In this document: piece by piece, positions 45,001-56,159 of the stretch
How positions within the stretch are numbered: position 1 is the stretch's first letter
Layout: every line of letters starts with the position of its first letter
Assembly: GCF_033958435.1 (NCBI RefSeq)
Contig: NC_134145.1
Coordinates: forward strand, 41,877,501-41,941,500
DNA length: 64,000 nt
Origin: Carettochelys insculpta
Lineage: Eukaryota > Chordata > Testudines > Carettochelyidae
Reading direction: 5' to 3'
Notes under the pieces: generated by a model
Seen by the model: the letters and a program-made list of their open reading frames with translations, nothing else
Databases searched by the model: none
Told to the model about the DNA's origin: nothing
Translations under genes and position numbers: made by a program

Positions 45001-46101
45001 AGGCTGTTTCTGATTGAGAAGCCAACACCATGTTCCCTGGTCTCTTCTGGAAGTTTCCCATGCCAGAAAAAGGAAAAGTCCTTCTCCCTGAGACATCCAG
45101 AGGACGATAGCCTTGCTTCCTGGAGGGCCACGATGTCCATCCACAGTCTTCTCAACTTGTTGTTAATGATTGCTGTCTTCTGGGGGTTACTAATGCTCTG
45201 TAGGTCTTCTGTAAGGCCCAGAGTCATGGTCCTTACATTCCATGTGCCCAGCCTGAAGGCTGGATTATTTTGTTGCTTGTTTGTTTTGCCTGGTGTAAGG
45301 TTAACGATCCACCTGTCGGTGATTCCTGAAACCCCACACACCCAGTGGAGCAAGTGGACCGTGGCGAGGCAGCATCTACTTGGCTGGGGGCTGCCCAGCT
45401 TGAGGGGGGTGATAGCTGCCCAAAGAGATCCGAAGACCTCTCCCGCCATCGGAAGCAACCCCTGGTGCCTCACTGTATGCCAATCAAGTGCAGTGGCTTA
45501 ATACCGGTAACTGTTGCTTCCTGTGTTGTGTCACCGTTCAGAAAGTGATGCTGGAGTGTCCTCTCCAGGGCACAGGCCTGGGCAAGTAAGTTTGAAGAAC
45601 CAGCTGATGCCCAGCAGCAGGTTCCCCCTCTCCACGCCACTGATGTAATCCAAGGGAAAAGTGAAAGCCAGTACAGCTTGGCACCAATGTCATCGCAGGA
45701 GCTGCCAGAGTGAGATTGAGCACAACCTCAAACTGCCTTAGTGGCTCCATCTACGGATTTTTCCTCAGGGTTTACTCCCGAAGCCTTTCCCATGACTAGG
45801 TATCACCTCAAGGCAGCGGAGGTTTTAAATCAGAGTTTCCTTCTCCTAGGTGGGTGGCCTTCCCAGGCTGATGAGCCCCATCTGCCCGAAGCAGCTGGTT
45901 TTAAGGCGCCAGTCACCCACCTTCGCCCTTCTCCTGTCAGTGCAAACAGTTTCGCCGGGCTTAGAAACTAAGCCACATGTGAAGGCCAGGAGCTGGACTT
46001 CGGTTATCAGAGGCTATTGGAGACGCACACCATGGGTGCATTTTATAGGTAGTGGGAGCTTATCCCCGCTACCACCCCCAGCTATGACAACCCTTGAAAC
46101 T
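42052..46101 (-). mobile_element. APE/RT non-LTR retrotransposon (RTE-like), full length, inserted in CR1
   Basis: The element is bounded by the 12-bp direct repeat GACCCCATATTA (42040-42051 and 46102-46113), so both ends are fixed: 4,050 bp on the minus strand. It has about 630 bp of 5' leader (46101-45474), one long coding region (45473-42080) and a very short 3' end finishing ...GGATACCTACGAC without poly(A). A single ORF with APE and RT and a length near 4 kb fits the RTE/L2-like part of the LINE tree; I cannot settle the clade. Proteins of this kind are often mis-annotated as 'craniofacial development protein 2-like'. Confidence 0.82.
42080..45473 (-). pseudogene. LINE ORF: AP endonuclease, reverse transcriptase, C-terminal zinc finger
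   Basis: The endonuclease (45260-44530) has RLGTWNVRTM, DIVALQEARL, GVGFSIRN, SIYVPTLTS, ILGDFNARVG and, after a frame change, HQLDLVL. The reverse transcriptase (43780-42950) has GKAPGKDGIPSEILK, NIVTVYKNKGDKSDCNNY, ESQCGFRAERSTIDMVF, IAFINLTKAFD, VKQGCVLAPTLFGIFF and FLFADDAAIAAH (both Asp kept). The C-terminal part has RCMRWLGHVSRM, PKLLYKDMCKRDL and a final C-x2-C...H-x4-C finger (CSQCGKDCHSWIG, then HSHRRRC). Lesions: a one-base loss near 44672, a stop at 44047-44049, a frame change near 44000, and stops at 42893-42895 and 42665-42667 and one more near 42652. Only about six lesions in 3.4 kb, so the insertion is not ancient. Confidence 0.85.
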
Positions 46102-46310
46102 GACCCCATATTAAGAGAGATTAAAAAGACTAAGACTTTTCAGCTGAGACAAGAGGAGACTAAGGGGGGATATGATAGAAGTATATAAAGTATTTGTTCA
46201 TTCCCTTTGGGGTACCTGTCATTGGCCACTGTCAGTATATGGGATACTGGGCTGGATGGACTTGGTCTGACCCAGGATGGCCATTCTTATGTTCGTAGGT
46301 TTACAATCTA

Positions 46311-46916
46311 AATAAACAAGTAAGGGATGAAAGAAAAAAAATCTATGGGGCTGAGGCAAAGAGGAAATTAAAGACATTTTCACAAGTGCCAAAATGATTT
46401 AGGAGCCTAACTCATCTTTTCAAATGTGAAATAGGCACTAGGAGTTTTTTTTTAAAGCAAGACTTGAACCCTCCTTGAAATTTCACGCTTTGAGCCAAAG
46501 ATGTAATTTCCAGCTCCAGGAGGCGTATCGATTGAATGAGTGTGTTAAAAATAAAAGCATAACTGCTGTGGTGTGACTTGGACACCCTGAGTACACATGT
46601 ACTACATGTCTTGGTTTTGAGACAGCCAGACTGTCCTCCCACAACTCACAGTGCTGCAGCTACACTTAAGCAGGCTACTTCAATAAGATCAAATAATGAT
46701 ATGTCCCTAAGCTGGAAATTACACCTTCCAGCATCAGAGTACACCTACCCTAAGTAGTTTGCTGGAGGTTACACAGGTAGTCTATGTCAAGCATAGTAAA
46801 TAAGTCTCCTTTGTCACCAGCCTTACCCACAAGATCAACCTTCTCTTTAATAAATGGAGGTTCAGCTTGAAAGGTTAAAGTTGAAGGCTTTCCTGTCCTC
46901 TTTTCAGCAGGGCTGT
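46311..46916. other. No gene recognised
   Basis: Unannotated sequence between CR1 and the AT-rich repeat. Confidence 0.4.
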
Positions 46917-47400
46917 TAATTAATTGCAGTTACTCAGATGAGTAACTGCAACAAATGAGTCATGACTCACGGAATTTTTAAGTGCACCATTAAACAATAG
47001 ACTACCAATTAAAAGGTGCTAAATAATGTATACATTTTCAAATATTGGTTTCAGATACAACACAGCATACAAAGTATATCGTCCTCATTTTATATTTTAT
47101 TACAAATATTTGCACTGTAAAAATGATAAATTTGCATCACACAAGTACTATAGTGCAATCTCTGTCATGCATAAGAGTAAGATAAGTATTTTTTAAAGTG
47201 AAAATATTTATAATAAAATCTAAAGTGAATGTTGCATATTTTGTATTTTACTGTTTGAAAATATGCAAAACATCAAAATATTTAAACAAATGGTATTCTA
47301 TTGTTGCTTAACAGCACGATCAGTCACAGAATTAATTACATTTATTTTAACTTTATAATTAATCGTGTTTTTTAAATTGCTTGTTAGCCATAATTTTCAT
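46917..47400 (+). repeat. Old AT-rich interspersed repeat, copy 1
   Basis: It begins GGGCTGTTAATTAATTGC and contains ATACAACACAGCATACAAAG, TTATTACAAATATTTGCACT and ACAAGTACTATAGTGCAATC. The same blocks occur on the other strand at 49683-50100. I recall this unit as widespread in turtles and other sauropsids (probably a non-autonomous DNA transposon), but I cannot assign the family. Confidence 0.6.
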
Positions 47401-47499
47401 ATTAACAATATTGAAGATATTATAATTATTGGTGTCTTGATCAATGTGGGGTAAAATTTTATCGTCCCTGAAAATGTGCCAGGGTGTACTACAGGAGTT

Positions 47500-47535
47500 T
47501 CATTTTGTTTGTTTGTTTGTTTGTTTGTTTGTTGC
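47500..47535. repeat. (GTTT)n microsatellite
   Basis: About eight GTTT units (TTTGTTTGTTTGTTTGTTTG and onward). A similar impure TTTA/TTTG run lies at 47735-47765. Confidence 0.85.
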
Positions 47536-49682
47536 AGCCCTCGAAGGCACAAATTTTTATGGCTCTTAATGCACATTTTTATTTATTGACCCAGTATGTC
47601 TATCAAGTACAAATTTCTAAAATGCTTTTCCTTACGTATTTCAGTGCCTTTGCCTAATAATCAATTTGAGTAATATTTGACTGAGCCCTGAAGTACTTTT
47701 CATGTAGCTACACTTCTACTGCTGGCTGATTTTTTGTTTATTTGTTTATTTATTTATTTATTTTGCATGCAGGGCTCCGTAGTTGTTGTTAGGCTTTTCT
47801 AGCAAACTAACATTGTAAATTGGTAGTGCAATTGTTTGTTTGTGTGGTGATGCCATCATCAATAGGCCACTTATAAATGACCCTTTAAAAAGCTAATTTA
47901 GATCTAACGAGTGTGATAATAAGAACTGTGTAGATCACCATTCTATGCTTGGTGGAGCCCTAGGCATTTGGTGTGACTATACTCCACAAATACATTTGTA
48001 GTGGCAATATTTTGTCACCTTTTAAGTGTTTTATTAAAATCAGCATCTAAGGACTCCAATAAGTACTATTTACTGGAAATGACCCTGATGCAAGAAGTTC
48101 AGATCTGAAACCAAACTTCCGCAAGTTGTTTGGAATAAATGTTTGTGGTTCAAAGCATCATCTACATAGGTCTAAGATGTGAAAATCAAATCTTTATCAA
48201 AGTGTGAGTCTTCCCAAACTGAAGTGGATGAGCCTGGATTGTAGATGGATGAAGAGATTTCAGTTTGAATCCATCTTTGCAGTATACTTACTGTCCTTGA
48301 TCTTTAAAATCACACTGTTTCTAAACACATCAGCAGAAGTGATTCCCTTCAGTAACAGGTAACCCCACTCAGGACAAAAAGACATGTAAGGGGCCAGGTC
48401 TGTAATTTTCTATGAAATGGACAGTCTGACTTATCCAATCTAATGGCCAACCTACACAATATCCACTTAATTAAATGTGATAAATTTTATCTCTGCAAAA
48501 TAACTCAAGTTTGACTGTTTGATTACCAATGCTACCTGCAAATAACTGACTTTGTTGTGCTGAGTGTTGCCTCATCTCCGTTCAACAACATCTCTGCAGC
48601 CTATCAGAGAAAGAAAACATAAGAAAAATGGATAAGAGGACATAAAGTGATAGTAGAGAGGAGAAAGACACTATCGCTTCTTTGTAATATAGACTCTCTC
48701 TTTTCCCAGCAGAAGCTCTCCCTCCAATCCATGAAGTGAGATTATCAGATAGTACCTTTCTACCAGCCAAAACTAGTGTCTGAATTTGTCCTTAATTAGC
48801 TAACTTGTTGGCACTTTTTATAGGAAAAGGATTCTCCTCCAAGAAAAAACAGTCATCATGTTAAACAATGTTTTTTCTCCACACCAGATGAACTGGAGCC
48901 ACTTCTCTCACTTTGCCCAAATTGACCCCAGACAATTAAAAGATTCTAACTAGTTTATTGAGTCTTAGTGAGCCAGAGACAACATTAGGATTCAAATGAG
49001 AATTAGCCATTTATGGATGATGGCATCCACAGTTCCATAAAACAGGATAAACTTTAAAAGAGATCTTAACATGTGCTTCTGGTCAAAAACTAGACAGGAT
49101 TTGGAAGAAATGTTCAGGACAGACCATTCCAAGATTGTTTACCATTGATTTCTCAGTGTCTTTCTTTGAAGCCACTGTCAATGGCCACAGGACATCAGCT
49201 ACCTGTCTGATTCAGGCTCAGAATGCATATGTTCCTAATCTAACACATCCTTAAAAGTTTCTTTTAAAATAAGAGCTGGATAACCATGGGAGCTTGGGAA
49301 GCTTTTCCTTTTTTAATTTTTTTGTTTGTTTGTTTTGTTTTAGGCTTCAGAGTCCTTCAAAGCCTGCCAACCAGCTCTATACTTTGCCTCGTTTTCATTC
49401 AAGCAAGGGAAGGCATGTATAAAGTGTAGATATGCAAATTAGACACCTTCTCAATCAGTAACAAATATCACCTTCCATGTACATAACTGTTTTGCATATC
49501 AGCAGAAAAGTGAATAACAATAATGTTTTGCGGTCATTATGGCTAGAGATGTTGGTCCCAATTCATAAAATTTGGATGTAGGTTCAGGTGTGGTTGTACA
49601 TTACCTCCACTATAGTAAGTATTCAGATGCTAAATTCACAATCAGGCCTATTTGTAATTACTCTTCCTTGATATTCATGCTA
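47536..49682. other. Unannotated AT-rich DNA
   Basis: Only low-complexity T/G runs (47735-47765 and 49311-49342) stand out. No gene or RNA was seen. Confidence 0.45.
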
Positions 49683-50100
49683 GGGCTGTCAAATAATTAA
49701 AAACTTTTCCACTTAATTGCAAGTTTAAAAATAGGGTTTGTTTTAGTACCATAACATTAAAAATTAAGTCTACATTTGTAAGCTGCATTTTCATGGTAAA
49801 AATATTGCACTACAATACTTGAATGAGGTGAATTGAAAAATAATTTCTTTAATCTTTTTACACTACAAGCATTTGTAATAAAATTAATATAATGTGAGCA
49901 CTATATATTTTGTTTTCGGTGTTGTAATTGAAATCACTATATTTGAAAATGTAGAAAACATCCACCAGTATTTATAATAAATTTAAATAGCAATTTATTG
50001 TTTAAGCATGATTAAAATGGTGGTTAACTAAGACTATTTTTAATCTAGTCAATTTGTTTTACATTAATTTTTTTATTAACTAAAATTATTGGAGAGCTCT
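49683..50100 (-). repeat. Old AT-rich interspersed repeat, copy 2, inverted
   Basis: The reverse complement shows TGGATGTTTTCTACATTTTC, GATTTCAATTACAACACCGA, ATTACAAATGCTTGTAGTGT and CAAGTATTGTAGTGCAATAT, in the same order as copy 1 at 46917-47400. It starts at AGGGCTGTCAAATAATT on the plus strand. Identity to copy 1 is moderate, so both are old. Confidence 0.62.
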
Positions 50101-51715
50101 GATTCACACCAATACTTTGTTAATCTCTTTTCAAACTTACTTTTAGTCCCATACACCTTAATTCAACCACAGTGTCTTAAGCAGCTAGATGCAATTGTTG
50201 GAAAGTATGTCTGTCTTCATCTGCTTTCCACAGAAAAAAAGATCAGCAAAAACTTATTATTTTAATTGTGTAGAAGGTTTTTGTCTTCCTAAATATGGTT
50301 ATAAACCTGGAGCATTTGTAGCAAAAACTCACAGTCAAAGACAAGCAGGGACTGCAGTTTAAGTCAGGCTCTTCTTCCCAACTTAGTGAAAATGTTTCTA
50401 TCATCTGTAAGTCCTATTAAATGAAGGGCCTACTCAAAATGTGCCGATGGGCAACTAGGGTTAAATAAAAGGTGCCATTTGAAGGATAAGCCTAACATTG
50501 TAGGCTTATCCGAAGAGTATTTTTATTCTGAAAATTGCATAGTCCAATTTCACATGAGATTTTTCACATTTTCTGATTCTACCGGGAATAGTAACAACAC
50601 AAGATCAATCCTTCTTGTTACACGTGAGTAATTGGAATTGAAATCAGGCTCACAGATTTTAAATGTACTCCTGGGGGATCGTCCTTACTAAATTTTACAA
50701 TTTCCCAGAATTTGGTCCCTGGAACATCACTGAAATCATATATTTTTGTACTAAAGGACCTCTTTCAAAAGGCAAGTGACACATTGTCACACAAATGAAA
50801 CTTTTCCCTACTACCAGAGCTGTGCAAAACATTGAGTTTCAGGTTCAGAAGACCACTGGTCACAAAGGAAACCAGTAAATACTGCTTGCCATCTTTACCC
50901 TGATGTGAACTACACATGATGAAAACTGACCGGTCAAACAACCTACCACTTAATTTGTATGCTATCAAGCAATACCTCAAAACTGAAACTTTTGAAATTC
51001 ACTATCCTTTGATGGAAGGATCACAACATTTGAGAAAATCATTCAGAAAATCCAAATTCACAGTTCTGATAAAAAATACTGCAAAGCTCTTCCTCACACC
51101 AAAATACTTTTTAGCAGAGTTATCCAGGAGGGCAATTGTATGGGAGCCCTGAGCTCATAGGAGCCGCAAAATATATGTAATGTCCATGTAAATAAAGTAA
51201 AATGGGAGGGAGTGGAATCTGAAAAAAACATGATGGACTTTGGTTTCAGATTTCTCTTGAAAGGCTTATTTTTTCTTCCACCTATTTTGCATTAATGTAA
51301 GTTTTCCTCCCACATTTTTAAAGATGGACAAATGAAAGAAATGGACCAGGTATAAATGGGAGCATAAAAGGTCTAATTCTCTAATTAAAAGCTTCCTTCA
51401 GTTCTAGCCATTAGCTATTTTCAACATGTTCCTATCAAATGCTTCCTCACAAATATAGTTGGTCTTGCTACTGCTCTTTCTTCTCATAGTTCTGCTAGGC
51501 AGATTTTTATGGCAGCTTTTTTTAAAACATGCACTGTAAAAGAACATCTAGCACTTCTAAGTATATTTTTTAAATTAAAAAAAAAAACCTGTAACTTGTC
51601 TGAGATTTTCAGCGTGCTGCTGCTCACCTTACATTTCTCTTTTTTTCCTCCAAATATGGAGGAAAAATCTACAGTGTACCATTTATATTTCCTCAGTTCT
51701 TCTTGTGACACCAAT
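50101..51715. other. Unannotated AT-rich DNA
   Basis: No recognised gene, RNA or repeat in about 1.6 kb. A 188-codon frame starting at 51509 runs into the next MITE and has no domain. Confidence 0.45.
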
Positions 51716-52195
51716 TGGCTGCATCTACACTTGCCCCTTCCTCCTTCTAGAAGGGACTTGGTAATGAGCAGAGCGGAACGCTCTAATGAGAGATGGATTA
51801 AAATATCTCACTCCTCATTAGCATATCCCCACAAGATCTCGCTTCCAGAAGATCTCCTTCCAGAAGCAAAGCTGCCATGTAGACAGGGGTCCTTCGAAGA
51901 ACATGGGTGTCCATCTGAAGGAAATCCCACTTCTGGAAGAGCCTTCTTTCACAAATGTTTGTGGAAGAAGAGTCTTCGGGAAGGGGGATTTCCTCCAGAA
52001 GGATCCCAGTTTCCTTCCGAAGGAGCCCCATCTACACGGCAGCTTTGCTTCTGGAAGGAGAACTTCTGGAAGTGAGATCTCACAGGGATATGCTATTGGG
52101 GAGCAAGATATTTTAATCCATGTCTCATTAGTGTCTTGCACTCCGCTCATTACCATGTCCCTTCTAGAAGGGGGAGGCAAGTGTAGATGTGGCTA
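51716..52195. mobile_element. Hairpin MITE, CCAGAAG family
   Basis: The left end TGGCTGCATCTACACTTGCC pairs with the right end GGCAAGTGTAGATGTGGCTA. Arms repeat CTTCTAGAAGGGAC, AATGAGCAGAGCGGA, ATTAAAATATCTC and GCTTCCAGAAGATCTCCTTC inverted around about 51955. Frames in it on either strand look alike only because of the palindrome. Related to 40330-40768. Confidence 0.78.
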
Positions 52196-53333
52196 TAAGG
52201 ATTTAGTAGCCTTAGGCTCTCTGTTTGTCCCTGCTGTACAAATTCCCACATACCATCTCATGTGAATCCGAGAGATTCTGATGACATTGCCTCCATCCAA
52301 CTCTATTAAGAGAAATACTTGCATGTGAATATTGCAAACAAAAGAGTAACGCATACATTCCTCCTTTGATATCTTATTTATTTCAAAGCCACATTTTCTT
52401 CACATTTTAGTACCTTAAGATAACATTCTGTGCCAACTGAGTGACAATATTAATATATATTACTCTCTGGTCAACTCCATTTGATGACTTATTTGCAAAA
52501 AATGACAACTAAATTATCAACGGAAGATCTGCTTTACTGAGCATCTGCTAGTGAGTCAGCTATCAAATTAGCAACATTGTCATAGATTTGGCTCAATATT
52601 ATCCTTGCCTACAATTTTATAACTAAATTTTAAAAGGGCAATTGCTTCACAGCTGTTGATTGATATTAAACCAACATCATCCTTGTGCAGTTTAAATACT
52701 GCAAGTGCTGCACCTGTTTCTCTTCTGAATTATTAATGTACTTGCCTATTACTATTACCCTTACATTATTTTTCTTAGCATAGTGTAAGAAATGACAGAA
52801 AATCATCCCATCTCCTATGTCTGTATGCCTTCTGAGGATTGAAATTAATGTTTATTTTTCTTAATACTTTTGCTACAAAGACAAAGCATCGGACTGATTT
52901 TGAAACAAAAATATTTCCTTTGCATCTCCATTTCTCCTACAAAATAAGCTGCTGTCAGTGTTCTTCCTCCATTTGCAAATGTTTTATTAGTGGCTGATGG
53001 CTTTCCGCAACTAATCCTCATACAGTTCACTGGATTTCTGTTCCAATATGGTCTATTCTTCTGAACATGAAACCTATATTTCATAAACTAACCTACAGGG
53101 TCAGCAATCCCTGGCACATATGCCAAGAGTGGCAGGTGAGCCAATTTTCATCAGCAAGTGAGGTGGGAGCTCAGCCTCGCCCCTTTTTCTCCCCATGCAG
53201 CTGGGACCTTATTCAAAGCCATACCACCTGTGGATTAACAAAAGACCAGCTAATGCTATCAACAAGACCAGCTGAAGCTAAAATGTAAAGATGTGCATCT
53301 TTATTAGTGAAGCTGCTGTAAGTAGAACTATTA
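52196..53333. other. Unannotated DNA
   Basis: No recognised gene or repeat up to the Harbinger left end. Confidence 0.45.
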
Positions 53334-53829
53334 GGGTGCATCTACACTACAGCTCCATTTTGAAAGGATGGCTTTCAAAATTGAATGTCAGAAGACGGCT
53401 TTTCGAAACGGACTGTCCACACTTGCAAACAGGAACCAAAGTTTCAACTCATCCTTTCGAAAGACCCCCAGTGCACTTTTGAAGAAAGCATCCACACATC
53501 TCTGGGCGCTTTTTCAAAAAACAGCGGCAAGAAGCGCTGTGGGCAGGGTCGCATGGTGGACGAGCCCTTCCAGGGTCACTGCCCACCGTCCCTTTAAAGG
53601 GTGCCCCCTCCCAAACCCTTCACACGGCGAGGGCCAGCTACCTGTCCCCAGGCAGGTAGGGAGGAGGGAGCAGAGGAGGCATCCCGGGCTCTCCATAGAC
53701 CCTAAACAGCACCCCCTCCCCATAGAGGCCGTGGTCCTGGCCACTGTGCAGCAGCAGCTCTGGGTGGCCACCCTAATAGCCATCCCTATGGAGGCCGTCC
53801 TCAGGGCACAATGGGTCATCTGCCGCATG

Positions 53830-55080
53830 TGAGACTTTCCCACAAGTAGCGACTGGTGAGACTGGCTGGTGATGGAGGGCTGAGGTGACAACCGGTGGCT
53901 ACAGAACTTCAGGATGACCAAGGGGACATTCCTGAAGCTGTGCCACTGGCTAACCCCAGCACTCCAGCACTGCGACACACACCTGAGGCTGGCGCTCCCA
54001 CTCCTCAAGCTTAAATGGTGGCCATTGCCCCTGGAAGCTGTCCACCCTGGACAGTCACTGATCCATTGGCCACCAATTTGGGGTAGGCAGGCCCACCACT
54101 GGGGCTTTCCTCAATGAGGTAAGCCATGCCCTGGTCACACCTAGACTACATGTGGGGGACAGGGGGCACCCTGGCAAGAGGCACCTTTGGGAAATGGGGA
54201 GGCACTCCTGCGGGGGGCGGGGTGGGGATGTGCAGGCACACAGGGGACAGGGGTGGGGACAGGGATGGGCAGGCACACAGGTGCAACAGCCGAGGACAGG
54301 GATGGGAAGGCATGCTGCGCCCCACCCCGCACCCATGAGCATGCCCCCAACCATGCTCTGCAGTTCATCCAAGCCATCAACAAGGTCATCCTGAAGCAGC
54401 TCGTCCATGTTGGAGACCAGGACAATGCCATCTGGGGCTTCAAGGAGCTGGGTTTCCCAAACTGCTCTGGGGCCCGGGATGTCATACACATCACCATCCG
54501 GGCCCCAGAGCACTGCCATGGGGCCTATGTAAACCACAAGGTCTATCACTCAGTTGTCCTGCAGGTGCTCATCAATGCCAATGGTCACTTCCAGGCCATC
54601 TGCATGGGCTGGTCCAGCTGCGCCCACAATGCCAAGGTGTTCTGGAACTTGGGGCTGGGACACCGCATGGACGAGGAGACCTTCATCCCCCAGCAGGAGC
54701 TCCCCATCGGGACACTACGATGCCATCCTGCATTGTGGTGGATGTGGCCTACCCCCTGCAGGCCTGACTGATGAGGCCATACACAGGGCACACAGGTTTT
54801 TGATTAGTGGCTGAACCACACCACGAACACAATAGAGTGGGCATTCAGCTGCCTGAAGGGGCATTTTAGATGCCTCCACACCACGCCGGAGGTGATCCTC
54901 CCCAACTTCCTGGTAGTGGTCAGGGCCTGCTGCACCCTGTACAAACTGGTGGAGGCAAAACATGAGTCTGTCATGCAGGGGTGGGCCGCCAAGGCAGTGC
55001 ATGGGTACAAACAGCCCCCTGCCACCCTATGTTGCCAGGCCCAGTTGGATGGGGTGTGGGTATGGGAATTCCTGCACTAG
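53830..55080 (+). pseudogene. Harbinger DDE transposase, two exons, inactive
   Basis: Exon 1 (to 54118) reads NRWLQNFRMTKGTFLKLCHW, then LTPALQHCDTHLRLALPL and, near the splice site, GHQFGVGRPTTGAFLNE. Exon 2 (from 54364) reads FIQAINKVILKQLVHVGDQD, GFKELGFPNCSGARDVIHI (first Asp kept), VNHKVYHSVVLQVLINANGH, GWSSCAHNAKVFWN and later TIEWAFSCLKG (catalytic Glu kept) and LPNFLVVVRACCTLYKLVEA. The second catalytic residue, Asp in HDARVF of active relatives, is Asn here (HNAKVF), so the DDE triad is broken. Frames also shift after PIGTL (near 54715), and stops occur in both exons. The sequence upstream of 53830 is too worn to fix a start codon. Confidence 0.8.
54119..54363 (+). other. Predicted spliceosomal intron in the Harbinger transposase
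   Basis: The donor is GAG|GTAAGC at 54119 and the acceptor CTCTGCAG| at 54363, preceded by a C-rich tract. The coding frame before (TTC CTC AAT GAG) and after (TTC ATC CAA GCC) joins without a shift, and the family's MEV...AIN block spans the junction. The 245 bp inside is G-rich (AGGCACACAGG repeats) and has no transposase homology. Confidence 0.75.
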
Positions 55081-56159
55081 GCCTTCAAGTGCAGGCCATG
55101 GTGACCCCCTTATCCTGCACACACACACCTACCACTCACACCCTGTACACACACCCCCACCAGAACCCTGCACACATGCACATGCACCACCACACATGCA
55201 CAAGGGACACAGAGGATGGGAGGGGACAGACAGGCAACAGGGGCACAGAGGATGGTGGGGTGGGGGTGGGGGTGGGGGATATGCACGGGAGTGGTGCATG
55301 ATGGGGCAGTGGCCAGGGCCAGGCGTCCAAACATGTCCTGTGTCAGGCCATGCAGGTTGACCGCCACCTAGTCACAGGCCTGCCGCTCCATGATGAGCCC
55401 CACCTGCAGTGAACCCATCAGGTCCCACAGGCCTCTGTGTGGGCTGTGTCCCCAGCCTCCTGCTCCCTGCCCTGGTGGCACCAGTGGACGGCCTGGCGGC
55501 AGCTCCAGGCTTTCCCCATTCAGGGTCTGGGCCACTCCCCATTACCCTCTGTCATTGGGTTCCAGGGGACCATCATGGGGTTGGTCCAGCTGATGACTGC
55601 TGGAGCTGTGGAGACATGAGGGGAAAAGGAATGGGTCATTAGTCCCCATTGAAGGCCCCTGCCAAGCCCCCATCCCTCCCCGCCCCATCCTGGGGGCCCT
55701 GCAGGGACGGTGTCTCACGGTTCCCCATCTGGATGCTGGTACTGCTAACTCTCCTCAGACTCCCCCAGTCCCTCCATTGCCAGGCAGCCTGTGGTGCTCT
55801 CCAGGCTGCACGGTGCTGGATGCTGCGTGTTGGCCCTCTGAGCCCAGGGGAGCCACAGAGCTCTGCTTGTGCTGTGAGCAGCACCGCTGCCTGCCAGCTG
55901 ATCACTGCCACGGATGACTCCTTCTGAAACAGTGGGCTGTGGGTCATCTACACTTACTGTCTTTTGAAATAATCTTTCAAAAGGGGGTTCTCTTCCCATC
56001 ATGGGAACGGAGGACCAACTTCAAAGGAATGGCTCCATTCTTTTGAAGTTACTTTAAAATGTTTGTGGAGTGGGTGCAGATGCTCCGCAGGTTGTTTCAA
56101 AAAACAGCCATCTTTCAACCCCACTTTCGAATGTACTTGATAGTGTAGATGCACCCTTA

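Larger units (their letters stand above)
41220..46310 (+). mobile_element. Old CR1 LINE fragment, split by a later LINE
   Basis: The CR1 part lies at 41220-42051 and 46102-46310. The first piece encodes, in broken plus-strand frames, DIVYLDFQKAFDKV near 41290, then WLKDRTQK, a worn GVPQGS block near 41475, KFADDT near 41560 and the N-terminal side of TKMIRGLEE near 42020. The second picks up with RLKRLRLFS, then TATGATAGAAGTATATAAAG and the 3' end GGTCTGACCCAGGATGGCC, CATTCTTATGTTCG. The reading resumes at the point where it was cut. Stops and indels are frequent, so this CR1 is clearly older than the one at 27877. Confidence 0.8.
53334..56156 (+). mobile_element. PIF/Harbinger DNA transposon with exact ends and TTA duplication
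   Basis: The first and last 16 bases are perfect inverted repeats, GGGTGCATCTACACTA and TAGTGTAGATGCACCC. The 3-bp TTA at 53331-53333 and 56157-56159 is the standard PIF/Harbinger target duplication. The length is 2,823 bp. A degenerate transposase runs on the plus strand (about 53830-55080) with an intron at 54119-54363. The right third (55081-56156) is GC-rich and may hold worn remains of a second, Myb-like gene on the minus strand, but I see no clear SANT motif. A GGTGGGGGT run lies at about 55255-55285. Confidence 0.88.

Noticed and set aside
42893..45473. Host gene resembling 'craniofacial development protein 2' or a jockey polymerase
   Set aside because: Endonuclease, reverse transcriptase, target duplications and lesions show a LINE; such names are common mis-annotations.
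47100..47400. AT-rich replication origin or matrix attachment site
   Set aside because: Composition alone; the segment is explained as an interspersed repeat with a second copy at 49683.
51509..52075. 188-codon open frame as a gene
   Set aside because: It runs from AT-rich DNA into a palindromic MITE and has no domain; the same residues appear on the opposite strand because of the palindrome.
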